A stretch of 64,000 bases of DNA from Neomesorhizobium albiziae (GTDB lineage Bacteria > Pseudomonadota > Alphaproteobacteria > Rhizobiales > Rhizobiaceae): contig NZ_FOSL01000001.1 in the NCBI RefSeq assembly GCF_900114255.1, forward strand, positions 620,001 through 684,000, given 5' to 3'. Within the stretch, counting starts at the first letter, position 1. Each line of letters starts with the position of its first letter. The notes under the pieces were generated by a model. It saw nothing but the letters and a program-made list of their open reading frames with translations, was not told the origin of the DNA and ran no database searches. Below are positions 26,216 to 35,638 of this stretch, piece after piece. Both the position numbers and the translations under genes were made by a program.

Positions 26216-28528
26216 ATGACAATGAAGACAGAGATGAAGATCGTAACCGCAATCGCTTCCGAGATCGGCGCCAGCCCGTCTCAGGTTTCGGCGGCGATCG
26301 GGCTGCTCGACGAAGGTGCGACCGTGCCGTTCGTGGCGCGCTACCGCAAGGAGGTTACCGGCGGTCTCGACGATACGCAGTTGCGCAATCTGGCCGAGCG
26401 GCTCGGTTATCTGCGCGAACTTGAGGCACGGCGTCAGGCGATCTGCGAAGAGATCATTAGCCAAGGCAAGATGACCGACGATCTGGCCGGAAAAATCGCC
26501 GGCGCCGCAACCAAGGCCGAACTCGAAGATCTCTACCTGCCATATCGGCCGAAGCGCCGCACCAAGGCCGAGATCGCCCGCGAGAGAGGTCTTGGACCTC
26601 TGGCGGAAGCCATTCTTGCCGACCGCTCGCTCGACCCGCATGGCGTTGCGCAAGCCTATGTGACGGGCGAGGTCGCTGATGCGAAAGCAGCGCTTGAAGG
26701 CGCGCGCGACATCATCGCCGAACAGATGGCGGAGAACGCCGAACTGCTGGGCAACCTGCGCACCTATATGAAGGAAAACGCCATCGTTACGTCAAAAGTG
26801 CTCGACGGCAAGGCGGAAGCCGGCGCGAAGTTCTCCGACTATTTCGCATATTCCGAAAAGTGGTCGACGGTTCCGAGCCACAGGGCGCTCGCCATCCTGA
26901 GAGGGCGCAACGAAGACATCCTGAGCGTCGCCATCGAGATCGACGCTGATGTCGCGTCGCCGAACAAGCCGGTGGAACGCAAGATTGCGGCCGCCTATCA
27001 GATCGGCTCCGGTCTGGCCGATGGCTGGCTGCGCGATGTCGCGGGCTGGACATGGCGGGTGAAACTGTCGCTGCAACTGTCGCTGGATCTGATGCGCGAA
27101 CTGCGCGAACGGGCCGAGGAAGAGGCCATCCGCGTGTTCTCGCGCAATCTGAAGGATCTGCTTTTGGCCGCACCCGCCGGCACCCGCCCGACGCTCGGCC
27201 TCGATCCCGGCATCCGCACGGGGGTCAAGGTCGCGGCCATCGACCAGACCGGAAAGCTGCTTGAAACGGCCACGATCTATCCTTTCCAGCCGAAAAACGA
27301 CATCCGTGGCGCGCAGGCCGAACTCGCGAGGCTCATCGCCTCCCACAAGATCGAGCTGATCGCTATTGGGAACGGCACGGCGAGCCGGGAAACCGAGAAG
27401 CTCGTCGCCGATCTTTTGGCCGACATGCCATCGCCAAGGCCGACCAAGGTCACGGTTTCAGAAGCCGGCGCTTCGGTCTATTCAGCCTCCGAAACAGCAG
27501 CGGCCGAATTTCCCAATCTCGACGTTTCGCTGCGCGGCGCCGTTTCTATCGCGCGCCGCCTGCAGGATCCGCTTGCCGAACTGGTCAAGGTCGAGCCGAA
27601 ATCGATCGGCGTCGGCCAATACCAGCACGACGTGGACCAGTATCGCCTGGCGAAAGCGCTGGACGCCGTGGTCGAGGATGCCGTCAACGCGGTTGGCGTC
27701 GACCTGAACACGGCTTCCGTTCCCCTGCTCGTGCGGGTTTCGGGCCTTGGCCAGTCGACCGCAGAAGCCATCGTTTTGCGCCGCGACGCCGAGGGACCCT
27801 ATGCCAGCCGCAGGGATCTGCTTTCGGTACCCCGGCTCGGCGCCCGCACGTTCGAGCAATGTGCCGGCTTCCTGCGCATCAGGGACGGCGCGGAGCCGCT
27901 CGATGCCTCGTCGATCCACCCGGAAGCCTATCCGGTCGCAAAGAAGATCGTCGCCGCATGCGGCCGCGACATCCGCGCCATCATGGGCGACGGCGCCATC
28001 CTGAAAACGCTTGACCCGAAGCGCTTCGTCGACGAGCGTTTCGGCCTGCCGACGGTGAAGGATATCCTGCTCGAATTCGAAAAGCCGGGACGGGATCCAC
28101 GCCCGCACTTCAAGACGGCGACATTCGCCGACGGCGTCGACGACATCAAGGACCTGAAACCCGGCATGCTGCTTGAAGGCACGGTCACCAATGTGGCGGC
28201 GTTCGGCGCTTTCGTGGATATCGGCGTGCACCAGGACGGTCTGGTTCACGTCTCCCAGCTCGCGGATCGTTTCGTCAAGGACGCCCACGATGTGGTCAAG
28301 GCGGGAGATGTCGTGAAGGTGCGGGTGCTGGAGGTCGACGTGCCGCGCAAGCGCATCAGCCTTTCCATGCGCAGAGACGGGCAGGTTCCCGATCGGCCGA
28401 AGTCCATGGCCAAGCCGGCGGCGACCGGCGCCCACGCGCCCAAAAACAACGGCAAGCCTCCTCGCGGGGACCAGGCCGGGCAAGGATCCTTCGGCGCAGC
28501 GCTTTCCGAAGCGATGCGGCGGAGGTGA
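26216..28528 (+). CDS. tex: Tex-family RNA-binding transcription accessory protein
   Basis: 770 residues, full length for Tex. Order: N-terminal helical Tex region ([14 protein letters not shown] motif), YqgF/RNase H-like domain ([18 protein letters not shown]), helix-hairpin-helix region ([20 protein letters not shown]), and C-terminal S1 RNA-binding domain ([21 protein letters not shown]), ending in a basic tail. Involved in transcription and RNA-related housekeeping; precise role is unsettled. ATG at 26216 begins the normal N-terminus; the frame open back to 26087 has no homology-like content. Single gene, convergent with the second FGE homologue. Confidence 0.93.
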   Translation: MTMKTEMKIVTAIASEIGASPSQVSAAIGLLDEGATVPFVARYRKEVTGGLDDTQLRNLAERLGYLRELEARRQAICEEIISQGKMTDDLAGKIAGAATKAELEDLYLPYRPKRRTKAEIARERGLGPLAEAILADRSLDPHGVAQAYVTGEVADAKAALEGARDIIAEQMAENAELLGNLRTYMKENAIVTSKVLDGKAEAGAKFSDYFAYSEKWSTVPSHRALAILRGRNEDILSVAIEIDADVASPNKPVERKIAAAYQIGSGLADGWLRDVAGWTWRVKLSLQLSLDLMRELRERAEEEAIRVFSRNLKDLLLAAPAGTRPTLGLDPGIRTGVKVAAIDQTGKLLETATIYPFQPKNDIRGAQAELARLIASHKIELIAIGNGTASRETEKLVADLLADMPSPRPTKVTVSEAGASVYSASETAAAEFPNLDVSLRGAVSIARRLQDPLAELVKVEPKSIGVGQYQHDVDQYRLAKALDAVVEDAVNAVGVDLNTASVPLLVRVSGLGQSTAEAIVLRRDAEGPYASRRDLLSVPRLGARTFEQCAGFLRIRDGAEPLDASSIHPEAYPVAKKIVAACGRDIRAIMGDGAILKTLDPKRFVDERFGLPTVKDILLEFEKPGRDPRPHFKTATFADGVDDIKDLKPGMLLEGTVTNVAAFGAFVDIGVHQDGLVHVSQLADRFVKDAHDVVKAGDVVKVRVLEVDVPRKRISLSMRRDGQVPDRPKSMAKPAATGAHAPKNNGKPPRGDQAGQGSFGAALSEAMRRR

Positions 28529-28536
28529 CAGACGCG

Positions 28537-29496
28537 CTAGCGACCCTCCGCGTCTCCGCGAACGATGCAGCGGAATCCTAGATGCGAAATTGAGGTGTCT
28601 ACCGGCTGCGCCATGCGTGCAGCCGGGCGATAGCGACGGCAGTAATTCGGCGCGCACAGATGCGAGCCGCCCTTGGTCACCTTGCGCGGGATTCTCACAT
28701 CGGGTTGGCGCGGGTCATAGCTGCCATCGCGATCGCCGCCGCGCGGATTAGTGGCGGTACAGCAAGGGCTGTTGATCACGCCGTGCTCTTGGTACCAATC
28801 GGTCGTCCATTGCCAGACGTTGCCGGCCATGTCGTGGAGACCGTAGCCGTTGGCCGGAAACGAGCCGACCGGAGCCGTATATTCGAAACCATCGCCGAGC
28901 GTATTCTGGTGAGGAAAATCGCCTTGCCAGATGTTCGCCATGTGGTTGCCGCCCGGCGTAATTTCGTCTCCCCATACATATTCCGCCCCTTCGAGGCCTC
29001 CGCGCGCGGCGAACTCCCACTCGGCTTCCGTCGGCAACGCCTTGCCGATCCATTTCGCATAGGCCTCCACGTCCTCGTAGGCGACATGCACGACGGGATG
29101 GCTGCCGAGCCTCCTGATGGTGCTTGCCGGCCCGCGCGGATGGCGCCAGTCCGCACCGGGCACGTAGACCCACCAATTGTAGTGATTGCTGAGGTCAACG
29201 GGACCAGACGGCTTCTTGAACATGCACGAGGAAGGCGCCAGGAGTTCGGGCAGAGCACCGGGGTAATCGGCCGGATTGGCGGGACGCTCGGCAAGCGTGA
29301 TGTAACCGGTTGCGGCCACGAAACGCTCGAAATGGTCATTGGTGACGGTGAACTTGTCCATCCAGAAGCCGTCGACCTTGACCCGATGGGCCGGCGCCTC
29401 TTCGGGATAGTGGCTGTCCGACCCCATCAGGAAGGTGCCGCCGGGTATCCAGACCATGCCTTCGCGGGCGATTTGCCCTGTCGCAGTTTCGCTCAT
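28537..29496 (-). CDS. Formylglycine-generating enzyme (SUMF1/FGE) homologue 2
   Basis: 319 residues, close paralogue of the protein at 3296-4270, with MVWIPGGTFLMGSDSHYPEE at the N-terminus and the same GGSHLCAPNYCRRYRPAAR motif. C281 and C286 correspond to the FGE active-site cysteine pair. No signal peptide. Its ATG overlaps the TGA of a 53-codon upstream frame as ATGA, which suggests it is the second gene of a short unit. Expected function is conversion of a sulfatase cysteine to formylglycine, but no sulfatase is present nearby; a different protein or small-molecule substrate cannot be excluded. Confidence 0.85.
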   Translation of the reverse strand: MSETATGQIAREGMVWIPGGTFLMGSDSHYPEEAPAHRVKVDGFWMDKFTVTNDHFERFVAATGYITLAERPANPADYPGALPELLAPSSCMFKKPSGPVDLSNHYNWWVYVPGADWRHPRGPASTIRRLGSHPVVHVAYEDVEAYAKWIGKALPTEAEWEFAARGGLEGAEYVWGDEITPGGNHMANIWQGDFPHQNTLGDGFEYTAPVGSFPANGYGLHDMAGNVWQWTTDWYQEHGVINSPCCTATNPRGGDRDGSYDPRQPDVRIPRKVTKGGSHLCAPNYCRRYRPAARMAQPVDTSISHLGFRCIVRGDAEGR

Positions 29497-29654
29497 CGGC
29501 AGAACCTCTTCATGGCGTCCATTGGAAGCCCTCCGACGATCAGGTCAAGCCCGAAAGCCGCCTCCCCGTCCGCGAGGTGATCGAAAGTGTTCTCCAGCCG
29601 TCGACGACGCACTTCAAGCTGATCGTTACCGAAAAGTACATAAATTGTCGACAA
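29493..29654 (-). CDS. Small ORF overlapping FGE homologue 2
   Basis: A 53-codon frame (TTG at 29654, TGA at 29493-29495) with GC-rich third positions like its neighbours and a stop that overlaps the FGE start as ATGA. The peptide has a basic RRRR run and the segment LENTFDHLADGEAAFGLD. No family is recognised and no good ribosome site is seen; GTG at 29612 is an alternative start giving 39 residues. It may be the 3' remnant of a longer gene. Coding is plausible from the overlap and codon use only. Confidence 0.4.
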   Translation of the reverse strand: MSTIYVLFGNDQLEVRRRRLENTFDHLADGEAAFGLDLIVGGLPMDAMKRFCR

Positions 29655-29669
29655 TCGGGTTGACAACCC
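29644..29669. promoter_or_regulatory. Paired palindromes, candidate GntR operator
   Basis: ATTGTCGACAAT (29644-29655) is a perfect palindrome, followed directly by GGGTTGACAACCC (29657-29669), a palindrome with 1-base centre that also supplies a TTGACA -35-like box. Lies between FGE homologue 2 (minus) and the permease operon (plus). The TTGTCGACAA core matches the boxes at 37393 and 40460. Confidence 0.55.
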
Positions 29670-29868
29670 TGAACGCTTTCCGGTACCAGAACAACAGCCC
29701 GCTATGAATCATTGGGAGAGATGCCGGCGCGTCCTCGCGAATCCCGATGACAGTCGTGCCGGGCCGTGCCGATTGGACAAAGCGTCCGGTCGCAACCGGC
29801 GGCAAGAAACGAAGCATGCAAACTGGCTGGAACGAGATCTCCCAGTAAAGGAGACAAAGCCGTCACAT

Positions 29869-29906
29869 GGGAGGAACGAGATATGCGCAACAAAACAATG
29901 CTCTGA
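29869..29906 (+). pseudogene. Possible relic start of a lost binding-protein gene
   Basis: A strong GGGAGG site (29869-29874) stands 8 bases before ATG at 29883, which encodes MRNKTML and then meets TGA. In another frame the next bases read ALCWMAAAAPPV, like the end of a signal peptide. Dpp-type operons usually begin with the binding-protein gene, and here that gene is 10 kb away. I infer a decayed or deleted gene start; a functional leader peptide is the alternative. Confidence 0.35.
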
Positions 29907-30019
29907 AGAGCTCTTCGCGCTCTGCTGGATGGCAGCGGCGGCGCCGCCTGTTTGACGATCTGCCGCCATAGCGGACACACCGAGCCGGTAAGGCTCTGTC
30001 CAAATTGACGAGGCTTCAC

Positions 30020-30988
30020 ATGCTGGTCTTCATCATAAGCCGCATCGGCAACGCGATCATGGTCATGCTTGCCGTGGCCATGATCGCGTTTCTCATCTTT
30101 CGCCTTGCGGGCGATCCGGTCGAGTTGATGGCCAGCGAGCAGATGACCCAGGAGGATCGCGACAATCTGCGCGAACGGCTGGGCCTTAACGACAGCACCG
30201 CAACGCAGTTCGTCCGGTTTGTCGCAGATGCCGCGCGAGGCGATTTTGGAATTTCCTATCGCAACGGCCAGGACGTGCTGAAGCTCATTGGGGAACGTTT
30301 CCCGGCGACGCTTGAGCTGGTGCTTGTCGCAACGCTGATCTCGCTTGTCGCAGGCATACCTCTTGGCGTTCTGACCGCGATAAAACGCGGAAAATGGTAC
30401 ACGGAGGCGCTGCAATTCATCTCAATTGTCGGCGTATCGCTGCCAAGTTTCGTCGTCGGCATCCTGCTTATCCTCGTGTTTTCAGTGATCCTGGGATGGT
30501 TCCCATCCTTCGGCCGCGGCGAAGTGGTGCAGATCGGCTGGTGGTCGACCGGACTGCTTACGCCATCAGGCCGCGCCGCGCTCATCCTGCCCGCAGTGGC
30601 GCTTTCGCTCTACCAGATAACGCTCATCCTGCGGCTCGTGCGTGCCGAGATGCTCGAAGTGCTGCGGTCGGATTTCGTGAAATTCGCAAGGGCGAGAGGC
30701 ATCCCCCGGTGGCGGATTTACTTCCGTCATGCGCTCAGGAACTGCCTGATGCCGGTGGTGACGATGACGGCCATGAACGTCGGCTCGCTGATCGCCTTTG
30801 CCCTGATTACCGAGACCGTTTTCCAGTGGCCGGGAATGGGCATGCTCTTCATCCAGGCGGTCACTTTCCTCGATATACCGGTGATGGCCGCCTATCTCTG
30901 CATCATCTCCTTCATCTTCGTCGCGCTCAACACGCTGGTCGACATCACCTATGCGGTGATCGATCCGCGGTTGCGCGACGCACGCTGA
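30020..30988 (+). CDS. Dipeptide-type ABC permease (DppB-like), amidohydrolase island
   Basis: 322-residue inner-membrane permease: MLVFIISRIGNAIMVMLAVAM first helix, the GDFGISYRNGQDVL stretch, and an EAA loop at SDFVKFARARGIPRWRIYFRHAL, ending VDITYAVIDPRLRDAR as usual for DppB. ATG at 30020 has GAGG 8 bases upstream; the TTG at 30005 lacks one. First intact gene of a long plus-strand operon running to 36615 that mixes transporter and hydrolase genes. Substrate inferred to be the same cyclic amide or ureide that the hydrolases attack. Confidence 0.92.
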   Translation: MLVFIISRIGNAIMVMLAVAMIAFLIFRLAGDPVELMASEQMTQEDRDNLRERLGLNDSTATQFVRFVADAARGDFGISYRNGQDVLKLIGERFPATLELVLVATLISLVAGIPLGVLTAIKRGKWYTEALQFISIVGVSLPSFVVGILLILVFSVILGWFPSFGRGEVVQIGWWSTGLLTPSGRAALILPAVALSLYQITLILRLVRAEMLEVLRSDFVKFARARGIPRWRIYFRHALRNCLMPVVTMTAMNVGSLIAFALITETVFQWPGMGMLFIQAVTFLDIPVMAAYLCIISFIFVALNTLVDITYAVIDPRLRDAR

Positions 30989-31006
30989 CCGCCGGAGGGC
31001 AAGTCG

Positions 31007-31957
31007 ATGACGACCGACACTTCAAAACCCGGCGCAGCACCGCGTCCCGGCATGATGCAGCGCTGGCGCGACAGCGATATCTGGTGGTCGTTCACGCACA
31101 GCAAGTCCGCGATGTTCGCGGCAGCACTCCTTGCCGTGCTGATCCTGACGGCCGTTTTCGCGCCTCTGTTCGCGCCCCAGAACCCTTACGATTCCGCGCA
31201 GCTCGACATGTGGAAGGCGGAGCTGCCCCCGCTGTGGCAGGAAGGTGGCGAATGGCCCTATCTGCTCGGCACCGACACACAGGGCCGCGACATGCTTTCG
31301 GCGATCCTCTACGGCACCCGAATCTCGATCGTGATCGGCCTAACCTCGGTTGCCCTGTCGCTGCTGATCGGAATGACGGCTGGCCTGGTGGCCGGCTTCT
31401 TCGGCGGCTTTGTCGACAACATCCTGATGCGTATCGGCGATATCACACTGTCGATTCCGACCATCCTGATCGCGATCCTCGTCTCGACCGTGGTGCGCCA
31501 GATGCTTCCGGCCGACTTGCGCGAGATCGGCGCTGCGGCCGTCCTGGTGTTTGCGATCGCCTTGTCCTCCTGGGTTCAATATGCACGCACCGTGCGCGCG
31601 CAGGCCATTGTCGAGCGCAACAAGGAGTATGTTCAGGCTGCCAGACTGCTGAAGGTGCCTGCCCGCCGCATCCTGGCGCACCACATCCTGCCCAACACGC
31701 TGACGCCGGTGCTGGTCGCCGCCACGCTGAATTTCGGCATGGCGATCCTGACGGAGGCGACGCTGTCATTTCTCGGTATCGGCATGCCGCCCGGACAGCC
31801 TTCATTGGGGACGCTGATCCGCATCGGCAACCAGTTCCTGTTCTCGGGCTCGTGGTGGATCGTCCTCTTTCCCGTCGTCCAGCTCTGCCTGCTTGTTGTC
31901 GTCGTCAATGTGCTGGGTGACTGGCTGCGCGACGTGCTCAATCCGAAGCTGAGGTAA
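31007..31957 (+). CDS. Dipeptide-type ABC permease (DppC-like), amidohydrolase island
   Basis: 316 residues, OppC/DppC type, with a longer N-terminal cytoplasmic segment, an anchor helix AALLAVLILTAVFAPLFAP, the GTDTQGRDMLSAILYGTR motif and an EAA loop at KEYVQAARLLKVPARRILAHHILPN. Ends DWLRDVLNPKLR. Starts 18 bases after the DppB-like gene. Its TAA is immediately followed by the ATG of the cytosine deaminase-like gene. Pairs with the upstream permease in one importer. Confidence 0.92.
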   Translation: MTTDTSKPGAAPRPGMMQRWRDSDIWWSFTHSKSAMFAAALLAVLILTAVFAPLFAPQNPYDSAQLDMWKAELPPLWQEGGEWPYLLGTDTQGRDMLSAILYGTRISIVIGLTSVALSLLIGMTAGLVAGFFGGFVDNILMRIGDITLSIPTILIAILVSTVVRQMLPADLREIGAAAVLVFAIALSSWVQYARTVRAQAIVERNKEYVQAARLLKVPARRILAHHILPNTLTPVLVAATLNFGMAILTEATLSFLGIGMPPGQPSLGTLIRIGNQFLFSGSWWIVLFPVVQLCLLVVVVNVLGDWLRDVLNPKLR

Positions 31958-33157
31958 ATGCGAATGACCAATCTGTTGCTCCGCAACGTCCGGCCCTACG
32001 GGGGCGCCAACAGCGACCTGCTGATCCGCGATGGCCGGATTGACGGGGTCGGCCGCTTCGAACCGGCTCCCGACATGCCTGTCGAGGATGGCGGTGGAGC
32101 GATCGCTATCCCCGGCCTCATCGACGCGCACACCCATCTCGACAAGACGACCTGGGGCATGCCCTGGCACGAAAACAACCGGCGCGCGGTGCTGCGCGAG
32201 CGCATCGACTTCGAACGCGAGAACCGGATCGCCATCGGCATCGATCCGCACCGCCAGTCGATGCGCCACGCGATCGGCCTTGCCGCGCACGGCGCCACTC
32301 ATATCCGCAGCCATGTCGATATCGACCCGGTTCATGGCCTCTCCATTGTCGACGGCGTCATGGAAACCCGCGAAAAGCTGAAGGGGGTCATCGATATCGA
32401 GATCGTCGCCTTCCCGCAGTCAGGTGTCATGGTGATGCCCGGCACGGCGGAACTGCTGGACGAGGCGCTGCGCCAAGGCTGCGAGGTCCTGGGCGGCATC
32501 GACCCCTGCGGCATTGACCGCGATCCCAAGGGTCAGCTCGACATCCTTTTCGCGCTGGCGGTGAAGCACCAGAAGCCGATCGACATCCACCTGCATGAGG
32601 CGGGCGATCTTGGCGCCTTCACCATGGAGCTCATGTTCGAGCGCATTCGCGCCAATGGCATGCAGGGCAAGGTGGCGATCAGCCACGCATTTGCGCTCGG
32701 CATGAACGACTATCTCAGGGTCGGCCAGCTTATAGAGCAGATCGCGGAACTCGACGTGGCAATCCTGACCACGGGAGCGCCATCGGCGACAGTGCCATCG
32801 ATCATGCGCCTCAAACAGGCCGGCGTGCGCGTCGGCGCAGGATGTGACGGCATCCGCGATACCTGGGGCCCCTGGGGACAACCCGACATGCTCGACCGCG
32901 CCAAGGTCGTCGGCATGAAGAACGGCCTGCGGTCCGACCACGAACTGGAACACGTGCTCAACATCGTCTCGCAGGGCGGCGCAGACGTCATGCGTATCGA
33001 GGGCTACGGCCTTGCCGAAGGCTGCAACGCCGATCTCACGCTGCTCGCGGGCGAAACGCTTGCTCATGCGGTCGTCGAGGTGGCGCCGCGCCCGCTGGTC
33101 GTCAAGGGCGGCCGCGTCATCGCGCGCGGCGGCCAGGCCGTGGTGGACATGCCATGA
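31958..33157 (+). CDS. Cytosine deaminase-like amidohydrolase
   Basis: 399 residues, CodA/AtzC-like branch of the amidohydrolase superfamily. Metal and catalytic residues can be placed: H58 and H60 (IDAHTHLDKT), H211 and proton-shuttling E214 (IDIHLHE), H243 (ISHAFAL) and D297 (GCDGIRDTWGPWG); the last motif is highly typical of cytosine deaminase relatives. Family members deaminate cytosine, creatinine, or s-triazines, so the reaction is probably hydrolytic removal of an amine or ring opening of a cyclic amide. Cytoplasmic. Stands directly after the permease genes (TAA then ATG) and overlaps the next hydrolase gene by 4 bases, so it is tightly operonic. Confidence 0.88.
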   Translation: MRMTNLLLRNVRPYGGANSDLLIRDGRIDGVGRFEPAPDMPVEDGGGAIAIPGLIDAHTHLDKTTWGMPWHENNRRAVLRERIDFERENRIAIGIDPHRQSMRHAIGLAAHGATHIRSHVDIDPVHGLSIVDGVMETREKLKGVIDIEIVAFPQSGVMVMPGTAELLDEALRQGCEVLGGIDPCGIDRDPKGQLDILFALAVKHQKPIDIHLHEAGDLGAFTMELMFERIRANGMQGKVAISHAFALGMNDYLRVGQLIEQIAELDVAILTTGAPSATVPSIMRLKQAGVRVGAGCDGIRDTWGPWGQPDMLDRAKVVGMKNGLRSDHELEHVLNIVSQGGADVMRIEGYGLAEGCNADLTLLAGETLAHAVVEVAPRPLVVKGGRVIARGGQAVVDMP

Positions 33158-34662
33158 CGCGGCCCACCACACGCCAGTTGCTTGACGCGCTCGAACTCGG
33201 CAAGCGTCCCCAAGGGCGGACGTTGATCTCGGCCGCCTGGGTACTCGGACATCGAGACGGCGGGCATCGACTTGTCCGCAATGGCGAGATCGTCATCGAT
33301 GGCGGCGAGGTGATCTTTGTCGGCAACGATTTCCCTGGCGAAGTGGCCCGCCGGCTCGACTTCGGCAATGCGCTTGTCAGCCCCGGCTTCATCGACCTTG
33401 ATGCACTGTCTGATCTCGACACGACGATCCTGGGTATCGATCACCATCCCGGCTGGGCCAAGGGCCGGGTCTGGCCGCGATCTTATGTCGAGGCCGGTCC
33501 CTACGAGATGTATTCGCAGGAAGAACTGTCGTTCCAGAAGCGCTTCGCTTTCGGCCAGCTCTTGTTAAACGGCATCACGACGGCCGCGCCCATCGCCTCG
33601 CTGTTTTACCGTGAGTGGGGCGAAACGGTTGCCGAATTCGACGCCGCGGCCGAGGCTGCCGGTGAACTGGGCCTGCGGGTCTATCTCAGCCCGGCCTATC
33701 GCGCCGGCGGCATGGTCCTTGATGCGCCCGGCCAGATGTCGCCGATTTTCAACGAGGAGCATGGCCTGAAAGGCCTGCACGATGCCGTCGACTACATCGG
33801 AAGACAGACCGGCCGCTTCAACGATCTGGTGCGCGGTCTGCTGGTCCCGGATCGCGTCGAGACCTGCACGGCGGAGCTTTTGCGCCAGACCCAGGCCGCC
33901 GCGGGCGAACTCGGCTGCAAGATCCGCCTTCATATGGCGCAGGGCGCGATGGAAGTCGAAACAGTGCGCAAGCTGCACGGCTCTACTGCCCCTGCCTGGC
34001 TGGCGCGCCTGGGCCTGCTCAACGATCGGCTGATCGCACCGCACGCAACCAACGCCACCGACGAAGACCTCGAACTCTACGCTGCCAATGGCGTCTCGAT
34101 CGTGCACTGCCCGTTGGTCTCCGCGCGCGGGGGCAGCACGCTGAACTCGTTCTCGAGATGCCGGGAGCGCGGGATCAACATCGCGATGGGAACGGACACC
34201 GCGCCCGCCGACATGATGATGAACCTGCTGGTCGGCCTGATTGCCTGCCGCATCAACGATCGCGCTCCGGACCGCGTCCGCTGCGCCGACCTGTTCGACG
34301 CCGCGACGCTCGGCGGCGCCAAGTCGCTCGGCCGTGACGACCTGGGCCGGCTCGCACCGGGCGCGCGTGCCGATATCGCGGTATTCGGCCTCGATGACGC
34401 AGTGATGGCGCCATCGATCGACCCAATTACCACATTGGTGACCGGCGGTTCGGGCAAGGTTACGCAGGCAGTCTTCGTAGACGGACGCTTGTCGATGCGT
34501 TTCGGCGAGGTCGCCGGCATCGACATGAAGACCGCACGGCAGCGCGCGCAACAGCAGTTCGACGGCCTTATCGCAAAATATCCCGAGCGGAGTTGGGGCC
34601 ATCCGTCCGTTTCCGAAATCTTTCCGCCGAGCTATCCGATCGAGGTCAATACCAATGGTTGA
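33154..34662 (+). CDS. Amidohydrolase-superfamily protein lacking the HxH motif, copy 1
   Basis: 502 residues, resembling the chlorohydrolase/TRZ-ATZ branch in overall layout: N-terminal composite beta domain, barrel, and C-terminal return to the beta domain (VTQAVFVDGRLSM). The third and fourth metal ligands look intact (RLHMAQG, APHAT) as does the Asp (MGTDTAP), but the first motif reads SPGFIDLDALSDLD, so the two HxH histidines are replaced by D83 and L85. A paralogue in this island (42205-43695) has the same replacement, arguing for a real subfamily rather than an error. ATG overlaps the upstream gene by 4 bases; the ATPase gene overlaps its 3' end by 8. Confidence 0.82.
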   Translation: MTRPTTRQLLDALELGKRPQGRTLISAAWVLGHRDGGHRLVRNGEIVIDGGEVIFVGNDFPGEVARRLDFGNALVSPGFIDLDALSDLDTTILGIDHHPGWAKGRVWPRSYVEAGPYEMYSQEELSFQKRFAFGQLLLNGITTAAPIASLFYREWGETVAEFDAAAEAAGELGLRVYLSPAYRAGGMVLDAPGQMSPIFNEEHGLKGLHDAVDYIGRQTGRFNDLVRGLLVPDRVETCTAELLRQTQAAAGELGCKIRLHMAQGAMEVETVRKLHGSTAPAWLARLGLLNDRLIAPHATNATDEDLELYAANGVSIVHCPLVSARGGSTLNSFSRCRERGINIAMGTDTAPADMMMNLLVGLIACRINDRAPDRVRCADLFDAATLGGAKSLGRDDLGRLAPGARADIAVFGLDDAVMAPSIDPITTLVTGGSGKVTQAVFVDGRLSMRFGEVAGIDMKTARQRAQQQFDGLIAKYPERSWGHPSVSEIFPPSYPIEVNTNG

Positions 34663-35638
34663 AGCCGAGCAAGCGGTACTTGAGGTTCGTGGCCTCAAAG
34701 TTGAATTCCCTGGCCGCCGTGGTGTCGCCACGGCGCTCTCCGACGTGAGCCTGGCGATCCGGCCCGGCGAGATTCTCGGGGTCGTAGGCGAGTCCGGCGC
34801 CGGCAAATCGATGACCGGGCTAGCGATCCAGGGCCTACTAGAGCGGCCAGGACGCATCGCCGAGGGCGAGATCTGGCTTGGCGATCGCCGCATCGACACC
34901 CTGGACGACCGCGAAATGGAGAAGATCCGCGGTCGCGAGATCGGCGCCATCTTCCAGGACCCGCTGACTTCGCTCAATCCGCTTTTCACAGTCGGCGCGC
35001 AGCTGACGGAAACCATCCGGCAGCATCTCGGCATGGGCAAGGCCGAGGCTCGGGCGCGAGCGGTCTCCCTTCTGAAGGATGTCGGCATCCCCTCCCCCGA
35101 GGAACGCATCAATCAGTACCCGCATCAGTTTTCCGGTGGCATGCGACAACGGGTGGTCATCGCGCTGGCGCTTGCCGCCTCACCGAAGCTCATCATCGCC
35201 GACGAACCGACCACCGCCCTCGACGTCTCGATTCAGGCCCAGATTACGTCGCTGCTGCGCCGTCTCTGCAAGGAAAAGCGGACAGCGGTGATGCTGGTCA
35301 CGCACGACATGGGCGTCATCGCCGAAACGGCCGACAGGATCGCCGTAATGTACGCTGGCCGCCTCGTCGAGATCGGGCCGGTCGAACAGGTGCTGCACGC
35401 TCCCATGCACCCCTACACACGCGGGCTGATGGCTTCAATTCCGGCGCTTGGCGCACGCGTCGAGCGCCTGAACCAGATCGATGGATCGATGCCGCGGCTC
35501 GATGCCGTCCCGTCCGGCTGCGCTTTCAATCCGCGCTGCAAGGAGGCCGGACCGCGCTGTCGGCGCGAACGGCCAAGCCTGCTCTCGGCGGGCGCAGGCG
35601 CCAGCGCGTGCTGGTTGAATGCAGGAGGAACAGCATGA
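34655..35638 (+). CDS. Dipeptide-type ABC ATPase (DppD-like)
   Basis: 327 residues, one nucleotide-binding domain with Walker A GESGAGKS at 45-52, signature [15 protein letters not shown], Walker [13 protein letters not shown], and the oligopeptide-transporter C-terminal extension with the CAFNPRCKEAGPRC cysteine motif. ATG at 34655 overlaps the preceding hydrolase gene. Works with the DppF-like protein encoded immediately downstream. Part of the importer formed with permeases at 30020-31957 and probably the binding protein at 40526. Confidence 0.93.
   Translation: MVEAEQAVLEVRGLKVEFPGRRGVATALSDVSLAIRPGEILGVVGESGAGKSMTGLAIQGLLERPGRIAEGEIWLGDRRIDTLDDREMEKIRGREIGAIFQDPLTSLNPLFTVGAQLTETIRQHLGMGKAEARARAVSLLKDVGIPSPEERINQYPHQFSGGMRQRVVIALALAASPKLIIADEPTTALDVSIQAQITSLLRRLCKEKRTAVMLVTHDMGVIAETADRIAVMYAGRLVEIGPVEQVLHAPMHPYTRGLMASIPALGARVERLNQIDGSMPRLDAVPSGCAFNPRCKEAGPRCRRERPSLLSAGAGASACWLNAGGTA

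Noticed and set aside
30394-31920. A 508-codon plus-strand open frame
   Set aside because: Alternate frame over the two permease genes, which have full family motifs; no recognisable domain.
33565-35112. A 515-codon minus-strand open frame
   Set aside because: Antisense to an amidohydrolase and an ABC ATPase with clear motifs.
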